A stretch of 64,000 nucleotides of DNA from contig NZ_CP027786.1 of NCBI RefSeq assembly GCF_003795145.1, positions 744,001-808,000 on the forward strand, given 5' to 3'. Made by a program: the position numbers and the translations under genes. The stretch is from Tetragenococcus koreensis. Lineage in GTDB: Bacteria; Bacillota; Bacilli; Lactobacillales; Enterococcaceae. Below the pieces are notes generated by a model. That model made no database searches and was not told where the DNA came from. It saw only the letters and a program-made list of their open reading frames with translations. This document shows, in pieces, positions 49,903 through 59,896 of this stretch (its first letter is position 1; each line of letters starts with the position of its first letter).

Positions 49903-50829
49903 TTAACTATTCCGGCGATTTCTGCCGGTCATTTCAATTTCTTGTGTCAAATAACGAATCCGTTCTAACAAACGTTTTGCTTTGAGTGGTTCTTCTTCAC
50001 CGCGTTGAGTGACCGATAAATGTTGTTCTAATTCACTCATTGTAAAATTCGAACTAAAAAAAGTAGGCAATTGTTCTTGCATTCGGTATTGCAAGATTAC
50101 GCCAAAAATATCATCACGAATCCAACTACTCATAGCATCTGCGCCAATATCATCTAGCATCAAAATGGAAGCACTTTTGACCGCATCCAACTTTTCTCCA
50201 ACTTCATCCTTTTTAATGGATTGCTTCATATCCACCGCAAACGATGGAAAATGTAACAGTGTTGAAGTATAGCCAGCTTCAGCTAAGTCTCTAGCGATTG
50301 CACCTAATAAATAAGTTTTTCCTACGCCGAAACTTCCTACTAAATAAAGCCCCTTATGAAAAGTTTTAGGTGCATCCTTGTAAGCATTAATAAAATCGAT
50401 CGCACCCATAAACGCTTTCCCGCGTCCAGTAGTTCCTTCATAATTTGACATACGAGCTTCTTGAATATCTTTAGGCATATTCAGTGCTTGAATACGATTG
50501 CGAATCTCATCTTGTTCCTGTTTAGCTACTAATTCCTCGGTTGGGATATAAGTAACATCTACCGAGTGAAAGTTCAGCATTAATTGTGGTTCATAACCAG
50601 GAGCAATCATAGTGGGATCATTTAACTCGAATTTTCGTTTTTCTTGGACAAATTCATATAGTTTCGCATAACTACGCTCAATATCATCTTCTGATAATTC
50701 ATTTTTATGCTCATTTAAGAAGTTTTGCACATCTTGGTCTTTTAATACTTCAGCCATCATTTCTGAAAAACGCGTTCGATAGTTTTTCTGGTTCATTAGT
50801 TTATTTAAATTCTTTCCAATATCTTCCAT
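49903..50829 (-). CDS. dnaI: Primosomal protein DnaI (helicase loader)
   Basis: A 308-residue AAA+ loader of the replicative helicase. Walker A GSFGVGKT (165-172), Walker B LMLDDIGA (223-230), and a C-terminal arginine region (ERIRYLTQEIEM) are present. The N-terminal helicase-binding domain (1-110) keeps the PGYEPQLML strand but lacks the Cys-x2-Cys zinc ribbon of Bacillus DnaI; the position reads LNDPTMIAPGYEP. It is coupled to dnaB by a one-base overlap (TAATG). Confidence 0.94.
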   Translation of the reverse strand: MEDIGKNLNKLMNQKNYRTRFSEMMAEVLKDQDVQNFLNEHKNELSEDDIERSYAKLYEFVQEKRKFELNDPTMIAPGYEPQLMLNFHSVDVTYIPTEELVAKQEQDEIRNRIQALNMPKDIQEARMSNYEGTTGRGKAFMGAIDFINAYKDAPKTFHKGLYLVGSFGVGKTYLLGAIARDLAEAGYTSTLLHFPSFAVDMKQSIKKDEVGEKLDAVKSASILMLDDIGADAMSSWIRDDIFGVILQYRMQEQLPTFFSSNFTMSELEQHLSVTQRGEEEPLKAKRLLERIRYLTQEIEMTGRNRRNS

Positions 50830-52220
50830 TAACTTTCACCTTCTTTGCGTTTCAGATAATCCTGAAGTTTTTTATTGATTTCTTCTTGGACCGCTGGATC
50901 TTCAACTTCTTCGGTGGGTTTATCGACCCAATCCGGTAATGTTTCTTTACGAATAGGCTGTTGCTTTCTTGATGAAGAATTTGATTTTTTAGTCGGTTTA
51001 TTTTTAGCTTCTTTTACCAAATCGCGCACATGTTTGATCGCTTGTTCAGGACTATTGAGTTCTAACTCTGACCAATTTGTTGCAATTTGGTTAACAAAAT
51101 TTGCTTGTAAAGAGCTATTTTTTTTAATAACCAGTATATAATGAACCAGTACATTAATGACGCTATTAGGCAAAGGGCTACGTTCTACTAATGTTTTCAA
51201 CAGCCAAGTTTCTTGATCTGCTACATAACTATGCTTTTCATTTTTAATTGCTTGTAAAAAGTCCATCGGTGCTGTACTCTGTGCAATCTTAATCAGTTGA
51301 ATATCATTTTCAGAAAACCCAGTTTGCCGTAAAGTGTTGAAGCGACGAACTTCTTCATCCGACTGGTCATCATAAACAGCTTGTGGTTTTTCTTTCTTCG
51401 CAGCGGCTTGCTGTTGTTGTCTAATTGTCTTATCTAAGTCTTTTCGATTGACCATTCCATCAGCTAAAGAAACCGCCTCAGTCATTAATTCGACTAATTT
51501 CATTTCATCAAAGCCAAATAAATTAGCATATAAGGTTAACTGTTGTTTGAAAGTTTCATCAAAGTTTTCCTTAGCAATAAATTTTCGTTGTGCCAATTCA
51601 TACAAAAAATCCCAATCAATCTGACGTTCATCTAATTGCATTTTGTTGTTACTAGCTACTTGATACTCATTTGAAACTTTTTCTAGATTTTGTGCATTAC
51701 GGCTAAATAAACGTTCGTCTAAAGCGCCGTATACTTCACGAAAATTGCTAGTAATCTCTTGATAGTCTGATAAGTCAGGCTTTTCTGGTTGAAAACGACG
51801 AACCATTTGTCGAAATTTACGTTCACCCACAGTGTTTAATAGTAAAAAGCTATAGGTTTCATCTCGGAAAAAAGCTTCTGGATGGATCGGTTCTTCTAAG
51901 CGATACAAAAACATCTCACCAAATTCTGGATCTTCTTTTGCAAATACCGACAATAATCCCATACCTTCTAATTGTTTACGAGCCTGTAAAAAGTCAGGCA
52001 ACCCAATATTTAAAGCATCGAGCATGTCAATATGAGCAAATTCATTTTCATATTGATCTTCTTTGTCACCTAAAAAACCGTAATATAAGGCTAGTGCTTT
52101 TTGGCCAATAATGGGCTGGTAAAGATAAACTAACCCATTATTCCCTTCTTCAGTCAGAGGAAAGCTTTTAGTCACTTGATAAATATGATTTGGTTGTACT
52201 TCATCCCAAGCGCTATACAA
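50829..52220 (-). CDS. dnaB: Replication initiation/membrane attachment protein DnaB (helicase co-loader)
   Basis: A 463-residue protein of the Gram-positive DnaB/DnaD type (not the helicase). The N-terminal winged-helix DDBH1 region (about 1-130, QPNHIYQV, VYLYQPIIGQKALALYYG) is followed by a DDBH2 domain near 320-410. The C-terminal tail is low-complexity and basic/Ser-rich before DWVDKP. It loads the replicative helicase with DnaI and DnaD at the origin. The start is TTG behind AAGGAGG. Its position between nrdR and dnaI is the same as in Bacillus. Confidence 0.92.
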   Translation of the reverse strand: MYSAWDEVQPNHIYQVTKSFPLTEEGNNGLVYLYQPIIGQKALALYYGFLGDKEDQYENEFAHIDMLDALNIGLPDFLQARKQLEGMGLLSVFAKEDPEFGEMFLYRLEEPIHPEAFFRDETYSFLLLNTVGERKFRQMVRRFQPEKPDLSDYQEITSNFREVYGALDERLFSRNAQNLEKVSNEYQVASNNKMQLDERQIDWDFLYELAQRKFIAKENFDETFKQQLTLYANLFGFDEMKLVELMTEAVSLADGMVNRKDLDKTIRQQQQAAAKKEKPQAVYDDQSDEEVRRFNTLRQTGFSENDIQLIKIAQSTAPMDFLQAIKNEKHSYVADQETWLLKTLVERSPLPNSVINVLVHYILVIKKNSSLQANFVNQIATNWSELELNSPEQAIKHVRDLVKEAKNKPTKKSNSSSRKQQPIRKETLPDWVDKPTEEVEDPAVQEEINKKLQDYLKRKEGES

Positions 52221-52238
52221 AAGAGTCCCTCCTTTTTT

Positions 52239-52709
52239 CTATTCTTTTGAATCGTTAGCTTTACCTACAATATCTTCTAATTCTTTTAAAAACACAGACA
52301 TATCTTTGAATTGACGATATACGCTGGCAAATCGAATATAAGCAATTTCATCTACATCTTTCAAATCTTCCATGACGTATTCACCAATCAAATTAGAAGA
52401 AATTTCATTTTCTCCCATTTCACGAATACGACTTTCAACATGATCTACAATTTGTTCCATTTGTTCCATTGCGACAGGTCGTTTCTCAGCTGAACGGATT
52501 AGACCGCGCAATATTTTTTCTCGGTTAAATTCTTCCCGAGCGCCGTTCTTTTTAATGACTAGAAGCGGTGCTTCTTCAATCCGTTCAAATGTTGTAAAAC
52601 GATACCCGCAATTTTCACATTCTCTTCTTCTTCTAATGGCTCGGCCATCATCGGTTTGACGACTATCAATAACACGTGAGTTATTGTGATGACATTTTGG
52701 ACAATGCAT
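52239..52709 (-). CDS. nrdR: Transcriptional repressor NrdR
   Basis: A 156-residue regulator of ribonucleotide reductase genes. A zinc ribbon with Cys3, Cys6, Cys31 and Cys34 precedes [18 protein letters not shown], and the ATP-cone (about 46-136) senses dATP/ATP. The start is the ATG at 52709, giving the family opening M-x-C-P-x-C. An in-frame GTG three codons upstream overlaps the ribosome site GAGGTG and is rejected. It is first in the nrdR-dnaB-dnaI operon. I see no NrdR box locally. Confidence 0.95.
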
Positions 52710-52814
52710 ATTTTTCACCTCATTTATGTTTATTTCGCTAAGAGTTACATTTGTTTTTATAAAATTCTTAATTGAATTATAACATGAAACCTTCTTATTC
52801 TAATAGTTTAAGGA

Positions 52815-52844
52815 CAAAAAAACTCTAGAATCGACTAGAGTTTT
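52815..52844 (-). terminator. Terminator of the polA-mutM-coaE operon
   Basis: On the minus strand AAAACTCTAG pairs with CTAGAGTTTT and runs into T7. It begins 7 nt after the coaE stop. Confidence 0.88.
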
Positions 52845-52850
52845 AAGGTT

Positions 52851-53447
52851 TTATAGAAATTGATTCTCTTTTAACCAAGAAACTACCTGTTGCTGAGTAG
52901 ATAAAAGGTCTTTCTGGTTATCAAAAACGATATCTGCTCGTTCTTTCTTTTCTTCAATTGGAAGTTGGCTGGCGATTTTTTGTTGGGCTTCTTTTTTTGT
53001 TATCTGGTCTCGTTTAATTAACCGCTCTTGCTGAATTCTTTCGGGAATATATACCACGGCTACTTGGTCTACAACTTTATCATACCCAGCTTCATAAAGC
53101 AAAGGGATATCAGCAATTACCAGAGGAGTAACCCTTGCTTTTTTTTCAATTTGATAAGTAATAGCTTCTTGTAAAAAAGGTGCGAGTAGCTGATCAAGTG
53201 TTTTTCTTGTTTTTGCATCAGCAAAAACAAGTTGTCCTAGTTTTTTACGATCTAAAGAATTATCTTCTTGCAGTACTTCTTTGCCAAAAGTCGCCACAAT
53301 TTTTTTCAAACCAGGCGTACCAGGTTCAACTACTTCTCTTGCGATAACGTCTGCATCAACTACAGGAAAACCATATTGCTTAAAAATATCAACGACTCCA
53401 CTTTTGCCTGTAGCAATTCCGCCAGTAACCCCAAGGATGAAACTCAT
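52851..53447 (-). CDS. coaE: Dephospho-CoA kinase
   Basis: A 198-residue P-loop kinase for the last step of coenzyme A synthesis. The P-loop is GGIATGKS (9-16), the DADVIAREVVEPG substrate motif follows, and the lid arginine region is at about 138-150. The start is the ATG at 53447 behind AAGGAGGAAAC. The mutM stop overlaps it by 4 nt (ATGA). Frames beginning further upstream lie inside mutM. It ends the polA-mutM-coaE operon. Confidence 0.95.
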   Translation of the reverse strand: MSFILGVTGGIATGKSGVVDIFKQYGFPVVDADVIAREVVEPGTPGLKKIVATFGKEVLQEDNSLDRKKLGQLVFADAKTRKTLDQLLAPFLQEAITYQIEKKARVTPLVIADIPLLYEAGYDKVVDQVAVVYIPERIQQERLIKRDQITKKEAQQKIASQLPIEEKKERADIVFDNQKDLLSTQQQVVSWLKENQFL

Positions 53448-54292
53448 GATTGTTTCCTCCTTTTCAACTTCTGGCAGTGCGGACAAAAATGCGTGCCTCT
53501 TTGTGCTACCTTTATTTTAACGATAGGCGTTTTGCATCTGGGACATGGTTCAGCTGTCTTAGCATACACGTTTAATTCCATTTGAAAAGAACCCGCCTCA
53601 CCTAGTGCATTTTTATAAGTTCGGATTGTCGTTCCGCCAACCTTGACGGCTTTTGTCAAAACTTCGATAATTGCTTGGTGGAGACGTTTAATTTCTGTTT
53701 TATTCAACGTTCGCGCTGGTTGCTGTGGATGAATCTTAGCCAGCCATAAAGCTTCGTCAGTATAAATATTGCCCAATCCTGCTACGACTTTTTGATTTAA
53801 TAATAAAGGTTTGATTAAAGAAGATGAGCATTGCAATTTTTCTACAAAATCCCCTAAAAGAAACTCTTCAATTATTGGTTCTGGCCCCAGCTGTTGGATG
53901 CCTTTATAAAGCACCCCCTGCCCCGTTGCAACTAAAGTCATACGGCCAAATTTTCGTACATCATTGTAATGCAATTGACTACCATCTGAGAATTTAAAAA
54001 TTACATGGGTATGCTTATCCGGTTGCGGATTATTTTTTTCGGAAAAATACTCATACTTTCCTTCCATACGTAAATGAGAAATCAAATCAAAATCGGTCAG
54101 TTTAAAAAGTAGGAACTTTCCTCTGCGAGTAATCGTTTCAATACGCTGGCCAACTAATTCTTGGCAAAATTCATCAACTGTCGGGAATTCGATAATTCTA
54201 GGCCATCTGACGACAACTTCTGCGATGGTCTTATCTTGGACCAGACGGACAAGCCCTTTTCTAACTGTTTCTACTTCGGGTAATTCCGGCAA
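53444..54292 (-). CDS. mutM: Formamidopyrimidine-DNA glycosylase (Fpg/MutM)
   Basis: A 282-residue bifunctional glycosylase/AP lyase removing 8-oxoguanine and ring-opened purines. The N-terminus PELPEVETV supplies the catalytic Pro (after Met removal) and Glu. GRRGKFLLF carries the beta-hairpin Lys. The C-terminal zinc finger uses two Cys pairs (CPRC and CPHC). The start is TTG, 7 nt after GAGGTG, set by the required MPELPE opening. It lies 14 bp after polA and overlaps coaE by 4 nt. Confidence 0.96.
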   Translation of the reverse strand: MPELPEVETVRKGLVRLVQDKTIAEVVVRWPRIIEFPTVDEFCQELVGQRIETITRRGKFLLFKLTDFDLISHLRMEGKYEYFSEKNNPQPDKHTHVIFKFSDGSQLHYNDVRKFGRMTLVATGQGVLYKGIQQLGPEPIIEEFLLGDFVEKLQCSSSLIKPLLLNQKVVAGLGNIYTDEALWLAKIHPQQPARTLNKTEIKRLHQAIIEVLTKAVKVGGTTIRTYKNALGEAGSFQMELNVYAKTAEPCPRCKTPIVKIKVAQRGTHFCPHCQKLKRRKQS

Positions 54293-54306
54293 CTGTTTTC
54301 ACCTCT

Positions 54307-56952
54307 TTATTTTGCATCATACCAAGTTTTTCCCCAACTACTTTCGGTGATTAACGGTACATCCAATTTGACCGCTGTTTCCATAACTTCTTTTACCAGT
54401 TTATCTAATGTTTCTAATTCATTTTGTGGAACTTCAAAGACCAATTCATCATGCACTTGTAAAAGCATCGCTGCCTCTAATTGTTTTTCTTTCAAACGTT
54501 TATCTAATTCGATCATAGCAATTTTTAAAATATCAGCTGCACTACCTTGGATAGGTGAATTAATTGCTGTTCGTTCCGCGAATGTCCGCAGATTAAAATT
54601 ACTTGAATTAATGTTTTCAAGATAACGACGACGATGGTAAAGCGTCTCAGCATAACCTTTTTCTTTTGCTTGGGAAACAGATTCATTCATATATTTTTTC
54701 ACACCAGGATAGCGTTCAAAATAAGTGTCAATATAATTTTGTGCCTCTTTGCGGGAAATACCTAAGTTTTGTGATAAACCATAATCGGATATTCCATAAA
54801 CAATTCCGAAGTTTACCGCTTTTGCTTGTCGCCGTATGTTAGGTGTCACGTCTTCTGGTTTTTCAATATCAAATACTCGCATCGCTGTACTGGCATGGAT
54901 ATCCTGATTTTCATTAAAAGCCTCTTGTAAGTGCTCGTCTTGTGAAACATGGGCAAGTACCCGTAACTCAATTTGCGAATAGTCAGAAGAATAAATCAAC
55001 CAGTCTTTTTTCCTAGGCACAAAAGCTTCTCGAATTTTCCGTCCTTCTTCTAAACGAATAGGGATATTTTGTAAGTTCGGGTCAACAGAACTTAGCCGTC
55101 CGGTTTGTGTTAAAGTTTGTAAATAACGAGTATGAACTTTCCCGTCTGAAAGAATGACTTTTAATAACCCTTCAACATAGGTCGATTGAATCTTAGCAAT
55201 TTGTCGATATTTTAAGATATTTTCAACAATTGGGGCTTTATCTTTTAACTGTTCTAAGACGTCAACAGCCGTCGAATACCCGGTTTTCGTTTTTTTAATC
55301 ACCGGCAAATTCATTTTTTCAAATAGAATATGTCCCAGTTGTTTAGGAGAGTTGATGTTGAATTTTTCTCCAGCTTGGTCAAAAATTTTTTCTTCAATTT
55401 CATGTAATCTTTGAGCAAATTCGTCTTTCATTTCATTTAAACGTTGTGCATCTACTGTAATACCAGTCATTTCCATCTCAGCTAAAATCGAAGAAATGGG
55501 CGCCTCCAAATTTTCATATAAATCCATTTGGTTTTTATCTTTAAGTTCATCTTGTAGCTTCGGTGTAAGCCATTGAATGGCTTTGATTTTCCGTGCTAGG
55601 TGAGCAAAAAACACTTCCTCATCATCAGGCAGTCCTTTTTTAGCACCCTTGCCGTAAACTGCCACATCAGGTTGAATATCATGATAGTCATAATGAGCAC
55701 ATATTCCTGCGATATCATCGGAATTATCGGTAGTATCTAATAAATAAGCGGCTACTAATACATCAAAAGAAAAACCCTTAGGTAGTCCACTGTATCGGTT
55801 TAATGCGACCTGTGTTCTTTTGGCATTATATACTCTTTTTCCATTATTCTTATCCATTAACCAATTTTGAAATGCTTTATTTTCAAAAATTTTATCACTA
55901 TTTGAGACGAAAATTTTCTTATCATCGCCCCACGCGACACCTACAATATCCTCTACATGGTAATTTTCACCTAACATTTCAACATATAAAGCCATGTCAT
56001 CTGTAAACATTTCTTTTGTAGGTTCTTCAACCGTTTTAAATAAAATATCGTCCATCTGATTGTCTTCTTCATCAACATCTAGTTTTTCTAAAAACGAGCG
56101 GAAGTTCATCTCTTTATAAAAAGGAACTAATTTTTCTAAATCATTTCCTTCATACTTCAAGGAATCAATGGAGACGTCAATTGGTGCAGAAGTATTGATT
56201 GTTGCTAATTTCTTCGAAAGAAGAGCTGTATCTTTATCGTGAATAAGGTTTTCTTTCATCTTGCTTTGTTTCATCTGATCAATATTTTGATAAACGCCTT
56301 CAACAGAACCGTATTCATTCAATAGTTTAATTGCAGTTTTATCGCCAATTTTGGTTACACCGGGGATATTATCAGAAGCATCTCCTGCTAAACCTTTCAT
56401 ATCGATAATTTGTTTAGGCTTTAAGCCGTCATATTTTTCAGCGATATGTTCAGGTGTATAATCTTCTGTATCACTAACGCCTTTGATTGTAATCGCAACC
56501 TTTACATCGTCAGTAGCCAATTGAGTTAAATCACGATCCCCAGTAAGAACGGTCACATCAAATTTGTCTTTATCTACTTGATTAGCTAATGTACCAATAA
56601 TGTCATCTGCTTCATAGTTTTTTAGTTCATAATAAGAAATCCCTAAGCCGTTAATTAACTCACGAATATAAGGAAGCTGTTCATTCAACTCGCCTGGAGT
56701 TTTAGCACGGCCTCCTTTATATTCTTCATACATTTCATTACGAAATGTTGTTTTACCTGCATCAAAAGCGACTAATACGTGAGTAGGTTTTTCTTTTTCC
56801 ATCACATTTTCAAACATTAAATTAAAAGCATAAATTGCGTTTGTATGAAGTCCACTAGGATTTTTAAAACGCTCCAATGAACTATGTAAGGCATAGAATG
56901 CACGAAATGCTACACTATTGCCATCTACCAGTAATAATTTATTTTTTGTCAT
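54307..56952 (-). CDS. polA: DNA polymerase I
   Basis: An 881-residue repair and Okazaki-fragment polymerase. The 5'-3' exonuclease domain (1-290) is intact (LLVDGNS, VLTGDRDLTQLA). The middle 3'-5' exonuclease-like domain has lost its acidic metal ligands: the DxE stretch reads ALYVEMLGE. It is therefore probably inactive, as in Bacillus-type enzymes. The polymerase domain (about 470-881) has motif A DYSQIELR, the O-helix RRQAKAVNFGIVYG, and motif C QVHDELVFE. The ATG follows GAGGAG. Confidence 0.97.
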   Translation of the reverse strand: MTKNKLLLVDGNSVAFRAFYALHSSLERFKNPSGLHTNAIYAFNLMFENVMEKEKPTHVLVAFDAGKTTFRNEMYEEYKGGRAKTPGELNEQLPYIRELINGLGISYYELKNYEADDIIGTLANQVDKDKFDVTVLTGDRDLTQLATDDVKVAITIKGVSDTEDYTPEHIAEKYDGLKPKQIIDMKGLAGDASDNIPGVTKIGDKTAIKLLNEYGSVEGVYQNIDQMKQSKMKENLIHDKDTALLSKKLATINTSAPIDVSIDSLKYEGNDLEKLVPFYKEMNFRSFLEKLDVDEEDNQMDDILFKTVEEPTKEMFTDDMALYVEMLGENYHVEDIVGVAWGDDKKIFVSNSDKIFENKAFQNWLMDKNNGKRVYNAKRTQVALNRYSGLPKGFSFDVLVAAYLLDTTDNSDDIAGICAHYDYHDIQPDVAVYGKGAKKGLPDDEEVFFAHLARKIKAIQWLTPKLQDELKDKNQMDLYENLEAPISSILAEMEMTGITVDAQRLNEMKDEFAQRLHEIEEKIFDQAGEKFNINSPKQLGHILFEKMNLPVIKKTKTGYSTAVDVLEQLKDKAPIVENILKYRQIAKIQSTYVEGLLKVILSDGKVHTRYLQTLTQTGRLSSVDPNLQNIPIRLEEGRKIREAFVPRKKDWLIYSSDYSQIELRVLAHVSQDEHLQEAFNENQDIHASTAMRVFDIEKPEDVTPNIRRQAKAVNFGIVYGISDYGLSQNLGISRKEAQNYIDTYFERYPGVKKYMNESVSQAKEKGYAETLYHRRRYLENINSSNFNLRTFAERTAINSPIQGSAADILKIAMIELDKRLKEKQLEAAMLLQVHDELVFEVPQNELETLDKLVKEVMETAVKLDVPLITESSWGKTWYDAK

Positions 56953-57138
56953 TTTCTTGTCTCCTCACACAGATTCTATGATCCCATTTTAACAAAGTAT
57001 AAACACGAAAGCGATCATTTGTATTTTTTTCAAATTTAAAACTAATTGCGGTATTACTCCTAAAGAACTCATTACTAAAAATACCAGCAAATTCAGTAAT
57101 GAATGAGCTCATAAATTAGACTAGCCAGCGCTAACTCA

Positions 57139-57193
57139 AGAAAAACGTTCCGAATCAACTGGTAATCTTACCAATCTCAATCGGAACGTTTTG
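57139..57193 (-). terminator. Terminator of the Bax-inhibitor-like gene
   Basis: AACGTTCCGA pairs with TCGGAACGTT, with an inner GGTAA/TTACC stem, and on the minus strand is followed by TTTTTC. It lies about 50 nt past the stop and upstream of polA. Confidence 0.82.
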
Positions 57194-57241
57194 TTTATTT
57201 CTTTAATAAATAAATTTTCTAATCTTGTTTTATCCCATAAA

Positions 57242-57922
57242 TTAATTTCTGGAAAAAATACGTAAGAATGACAAGAATAAATTGATAAAATCTAGATAGA
57301 GTTGCAACGCCATAAAGGCAGCAAAACCAGTATTATCTTGCCCTTCTGTAGCAAAATACAAATGACGTATTTGTTGATTATCATAGGCAGTTAAACCTAA
57401 AAAGATCAATACTGTGACATAAGACAAGAAATAATCTATACCTGAACTTTGTAAAAAGAAATTAATCAATGTTGCAATAATAACACCGACCAATAACCCA
57501 ATGGCTGCACGACCAATCCCACTTAAATCACGTTTGGTCATTGCACCATACAAAGCCATTGCCAAGAAGGTAGCGGTGGCTGTAGCAAAAGCTCTTCCCA
57601 CTAACGCTTGGGTATACATTGATAAGGTAATTGATAAAACTAACCCATTTAACAATGAGTAGACGATAAAACCTGCGATCGTCAGCGATGGATTCTTCTG
57701 TGCCTTTGCACTAAGTAAAACGACTAAAATAATTTCAGCCAACCAGATGCCCGTTAAACCTAAAGGAAAGTTACTGATAAATGAAATCGTCTGTTCAAAA
57801 AATATCGTCATCGCAAGATAAGCTGAAATAGCACTGATTCCAAGGCCCAAAGCAAAAATGCCATATACCTTGGCATAGAAATGATTGACGCCTTTAGCTT
57901 CAATTGCTGGATTATTATTCAT
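57242..57922 (-). CDS. Bax inhibitor-1/YccA-family membrane protein
   Basis: A 226-residue protein with seven hydrophobic helices in the BI-1/YetJ order. It ends in the acidic-containing last segment LYLDFINLFLSFLRIF, where a conserved Asp pair gates pH-dependent calcium leak in YetJ. The start is the ATG at 57922 behind GAGGAAAATA. It overlaps the end of the hotdog gene by 8 nt, suggesting coupling. The longer frame adds an unsupported basic lead. The exact function in Lactobacillales is unknown. Confidence 0.85.
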   Translation of the reverse strand: MNNNPAIEAKGVNHFYAKVYGIFALGLGISAISAYLAMTIFFEQTISFISNFPLGLTGIWLAEIILVVLLSAKAQKNPSLTIAGFIVYSLLNGLVLSITLSMYTQALVGRAFATATATFLAMALYGAMTKRDLSGIGRAAIGLLVGVIIATLINFFLQSSGIDYFLSYVTVLIFLGLTAYDNQQIRHLYFATEGQDNTGFAAFMALQLYLDFINLFLSFLRIFSRN

Positions 57923-58385
57923 TATTTTCCTCACTTTCTTCTTCATGGAGCGTAGGAGGTTGGACCATAACCACTGCGTCCAACACCCGTTTGTTTTCTG
58001 TGTTCATTGCTTCTACAGAAAGCGTCACGACGTCTTTATGCTTATCCACTTTAATTACCTCAAATAAAAAAGTCAAGGTTTCATAATGATAGACAGGTTC
58101 GACAAAATTAACGGAAAAATTAACAATATGCGAACCTGGCCCGGGAAAATGCTTTGAAACCGTACTCGTAACAATACCGATTAACAATACAGATGGCACA
58201 ATAGGCTGTTTATAAACGGTTTTCTGGGTGTAATCATGCTGGATATACAAAGGGTTAGCATCATTGGTTAAGCCTAAATACAACAATAATTGATCGTCTT
58301 CGATCGCTTCGGTCACAGACATTGTCTGCCCTTCTTCGATTTCATCGATTGCTTTTCCTAACTTATTCAACTTTCCTATATCCAA
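57915..58385 (-). CDS. MaoC-like hotdog-fold hydratase/dehydratase protein
   Basis: A 156-residue single-hotdog protein. The hydratase-2 motif appears as TNDANPLYIQHDY (Asp and His spaced as in R-hydratases), followed by YKQPIVPSVLLIG (for GxxxPG-x-L) and a long beta-segment. Its likely chemistry is hydration of trans-2-enoyl thioesters. No fatty-acid or PHA genes are adjacent, so the substrate is open. It precedes the BI-1 gene with overlapping ends. The C-terminus is unusually acidic (EEESEENNE). Confidence 0.78.
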   Translation of the reverse strand: MDIGKLNKLGKAIDEIEEGQTMSVTEAIEDDQLLLYLGLTNDANPLYIQHDYTQKTVYKQPIVPSVLLIGIVTSTVSKHFPGPGSHIVNFSVNFVEPVYHYETLTFLFEVIKVDKHKDVVTLSVEAMNTENKRVLDAVVMVQPPTLHEEESEENNE

Positions 58386-58455
58386 TCAACTAGCCTCCAT
58401 GTCTATGTTTTTATTATTTATCAAATATATAAAAGTGCAAACTGAGCTTATACAC

Positions 58456-59793
58456 TTATAACGCGCTGCGTGTTGTATTACTCAAAAGATTTTCATAACT
58501 ACGTTCAAATTTTTGCACATCGCCAGCCCCCATGAAAATAATCACGGCGTCTTCATGATTTAAAAGTGGCGAAACATTGTTTTCTTGAATAACATCGCCA
58601 CCCTTGTCAATTTTAGCGCCTAGATCTTCAATTTTCACGTCGCCCTCTTTTTCACGAGCGGAACTAAATATATCACATAAGTAAACTTTATCTGCTAAGT
58701 TAAGTGCTTCAGCAAATTCGTCCATTAAAGCAATTGTACGCGAAAATGTATGAGGTTGGAAAACTGCAATAATTTCTTTAGTAGGATATTTTTGACGAGC
58801 GCCGTCAATCGTTGCTTTGATTTCTGCTGGATGGTGCGCATAGTCATCAACAATAACCATATCAGAAACTTTCTTTTCACTAAAGCGTCGTTTAACTCCC
58901 GGAAATGAATCCATTTCTTCTGCTACCTTTTTCATATCAAAGCCTTCTAAATGTGCTGTTGCGATCACACCTAAAGCATTATTGATATTATGTTGACCGA
59001 AAGCTGGTAAATCAAAGTGCCCGATAAAATCATCATGGAAGTATACATCAAAAGCAGAACCTGTCGTAGTACGTGCAATATTTTCAGCACGAATATCGTC
59101 TTCTGGATTAACGCCATAATAATAAATCGGAACATCTGCCTCAAGTTTTCGCAAATAAGGATCATCACCAAATGCTAAGATCCCCTTGTTCACTTGTTTT
59201 GCCATTGTTTGAAAGGCAGAGAATACATCATCAATGCTTTTGTAATAGTCTGGATGATCAAAATCAATATTGGTCATAATCACGTAATCAGGACGATAGG
59301 CTAAGAAATGACGTTGATATTCACACGCTTCAAAAGCAAAAAATTCAGCATCAGGACGTCCATGGCCGGTACCATCACCAATTAAATAACTCGTTGGTTC
59401 AATACCACTTAATACATGAGCCAATAAACCAGTTGTACTGGTCTTGCCATGTGAACCTGTCACAGCGATACTTGTAAAGTGTTGAATAAAATGTCCAATA
59501 AAATCGTGGTAACGAATTACTTTTAAACCTAATTTTCGAGCCCGAACTAACTCTTCATGGTCATCAGAAAAAGCATTTCCGGCAATGACGGTTAAGTCTT
59601 TTGTGATATTATCTGCGTTAAAAGTATAAATAGGAATATTTGCTTCTTCTAAACCTACTTGGGTGAAAAAGTATTTCTCTACATCGGAACCTTGGACCTG
59701 TTCTCCTTGTTCATGCAATATTAATGCCAAAGAGCTCATTCCTGAGCCTTTGATCCCTACAAAATGGTATATTCTTTTATTTTGATTTGTCAT
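58456..59793 (-). CDS. murC: UDP-N-acetylmuramate--L-alanine ligase
   Basis: A 445-residue Mur ligase adding L-Ala to UDP-MurNAc, the first peptide step of peptidoglycan synthesis. The N-terminal Rossmann part has [12 protein letters not shown], and the ATP loop is [15 protein letters not shown] (about 108-122). The central [10 protein letters not shown] carries the metal-binding Glu, and the C-terminal domain has [11 protein letters not shown]. The ATG follows GAGGATAAC. It is separated by 103 nt from sprT. Confidence 0.96.
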   Translation of the reverse strand: MTNQNKRIYHFVGIKGSGMSSLALILHEQGEQVQGSDVEKYFFTQVGLEEANIPIYTFNADNITKDLTVIAGNAFSDDHEELVRARKLGLKVIRYHDFIGHFIQHFTSIAVTGSHGKTSTTGLLAHVLSGIEPTSYLIGDGTGHGRPDAEFFAFEACEYQRHFLAYRPDYVIMTNIDFDHPDYYKSIDDVFSAFQTMAKQVNKGILAFGDDPYLRKLEADVPIYYYGVNPEDDIRAENIARTTTGSAFDVYFHDDFIGHFDLPAFGQHNINNALGVIATAHLEGFDMKKVAEEMDSFPGVKRRFSEKKVSDMVIVDDYAHHPAEIKATIDGARQKYPTKEIIAVFQPHTFSRTIALMDEFAEALNLADKVYLCDIFSSAREKEGDVKIEDLGAKIDKGGDVIQENNVSPLLNHEDAVIIFMGAGDVQKFERSYENLLSNTTRSAL

Positions 59794-59896
59794 TATCAGT
59801 TATCCTCTTTTCTCGGAAAATTTGATAACAACCGAGCGAGGTTATTACCAAACTGGAATATATTATCCAATAAAATAGCAAAAATAGCAAAAAATT

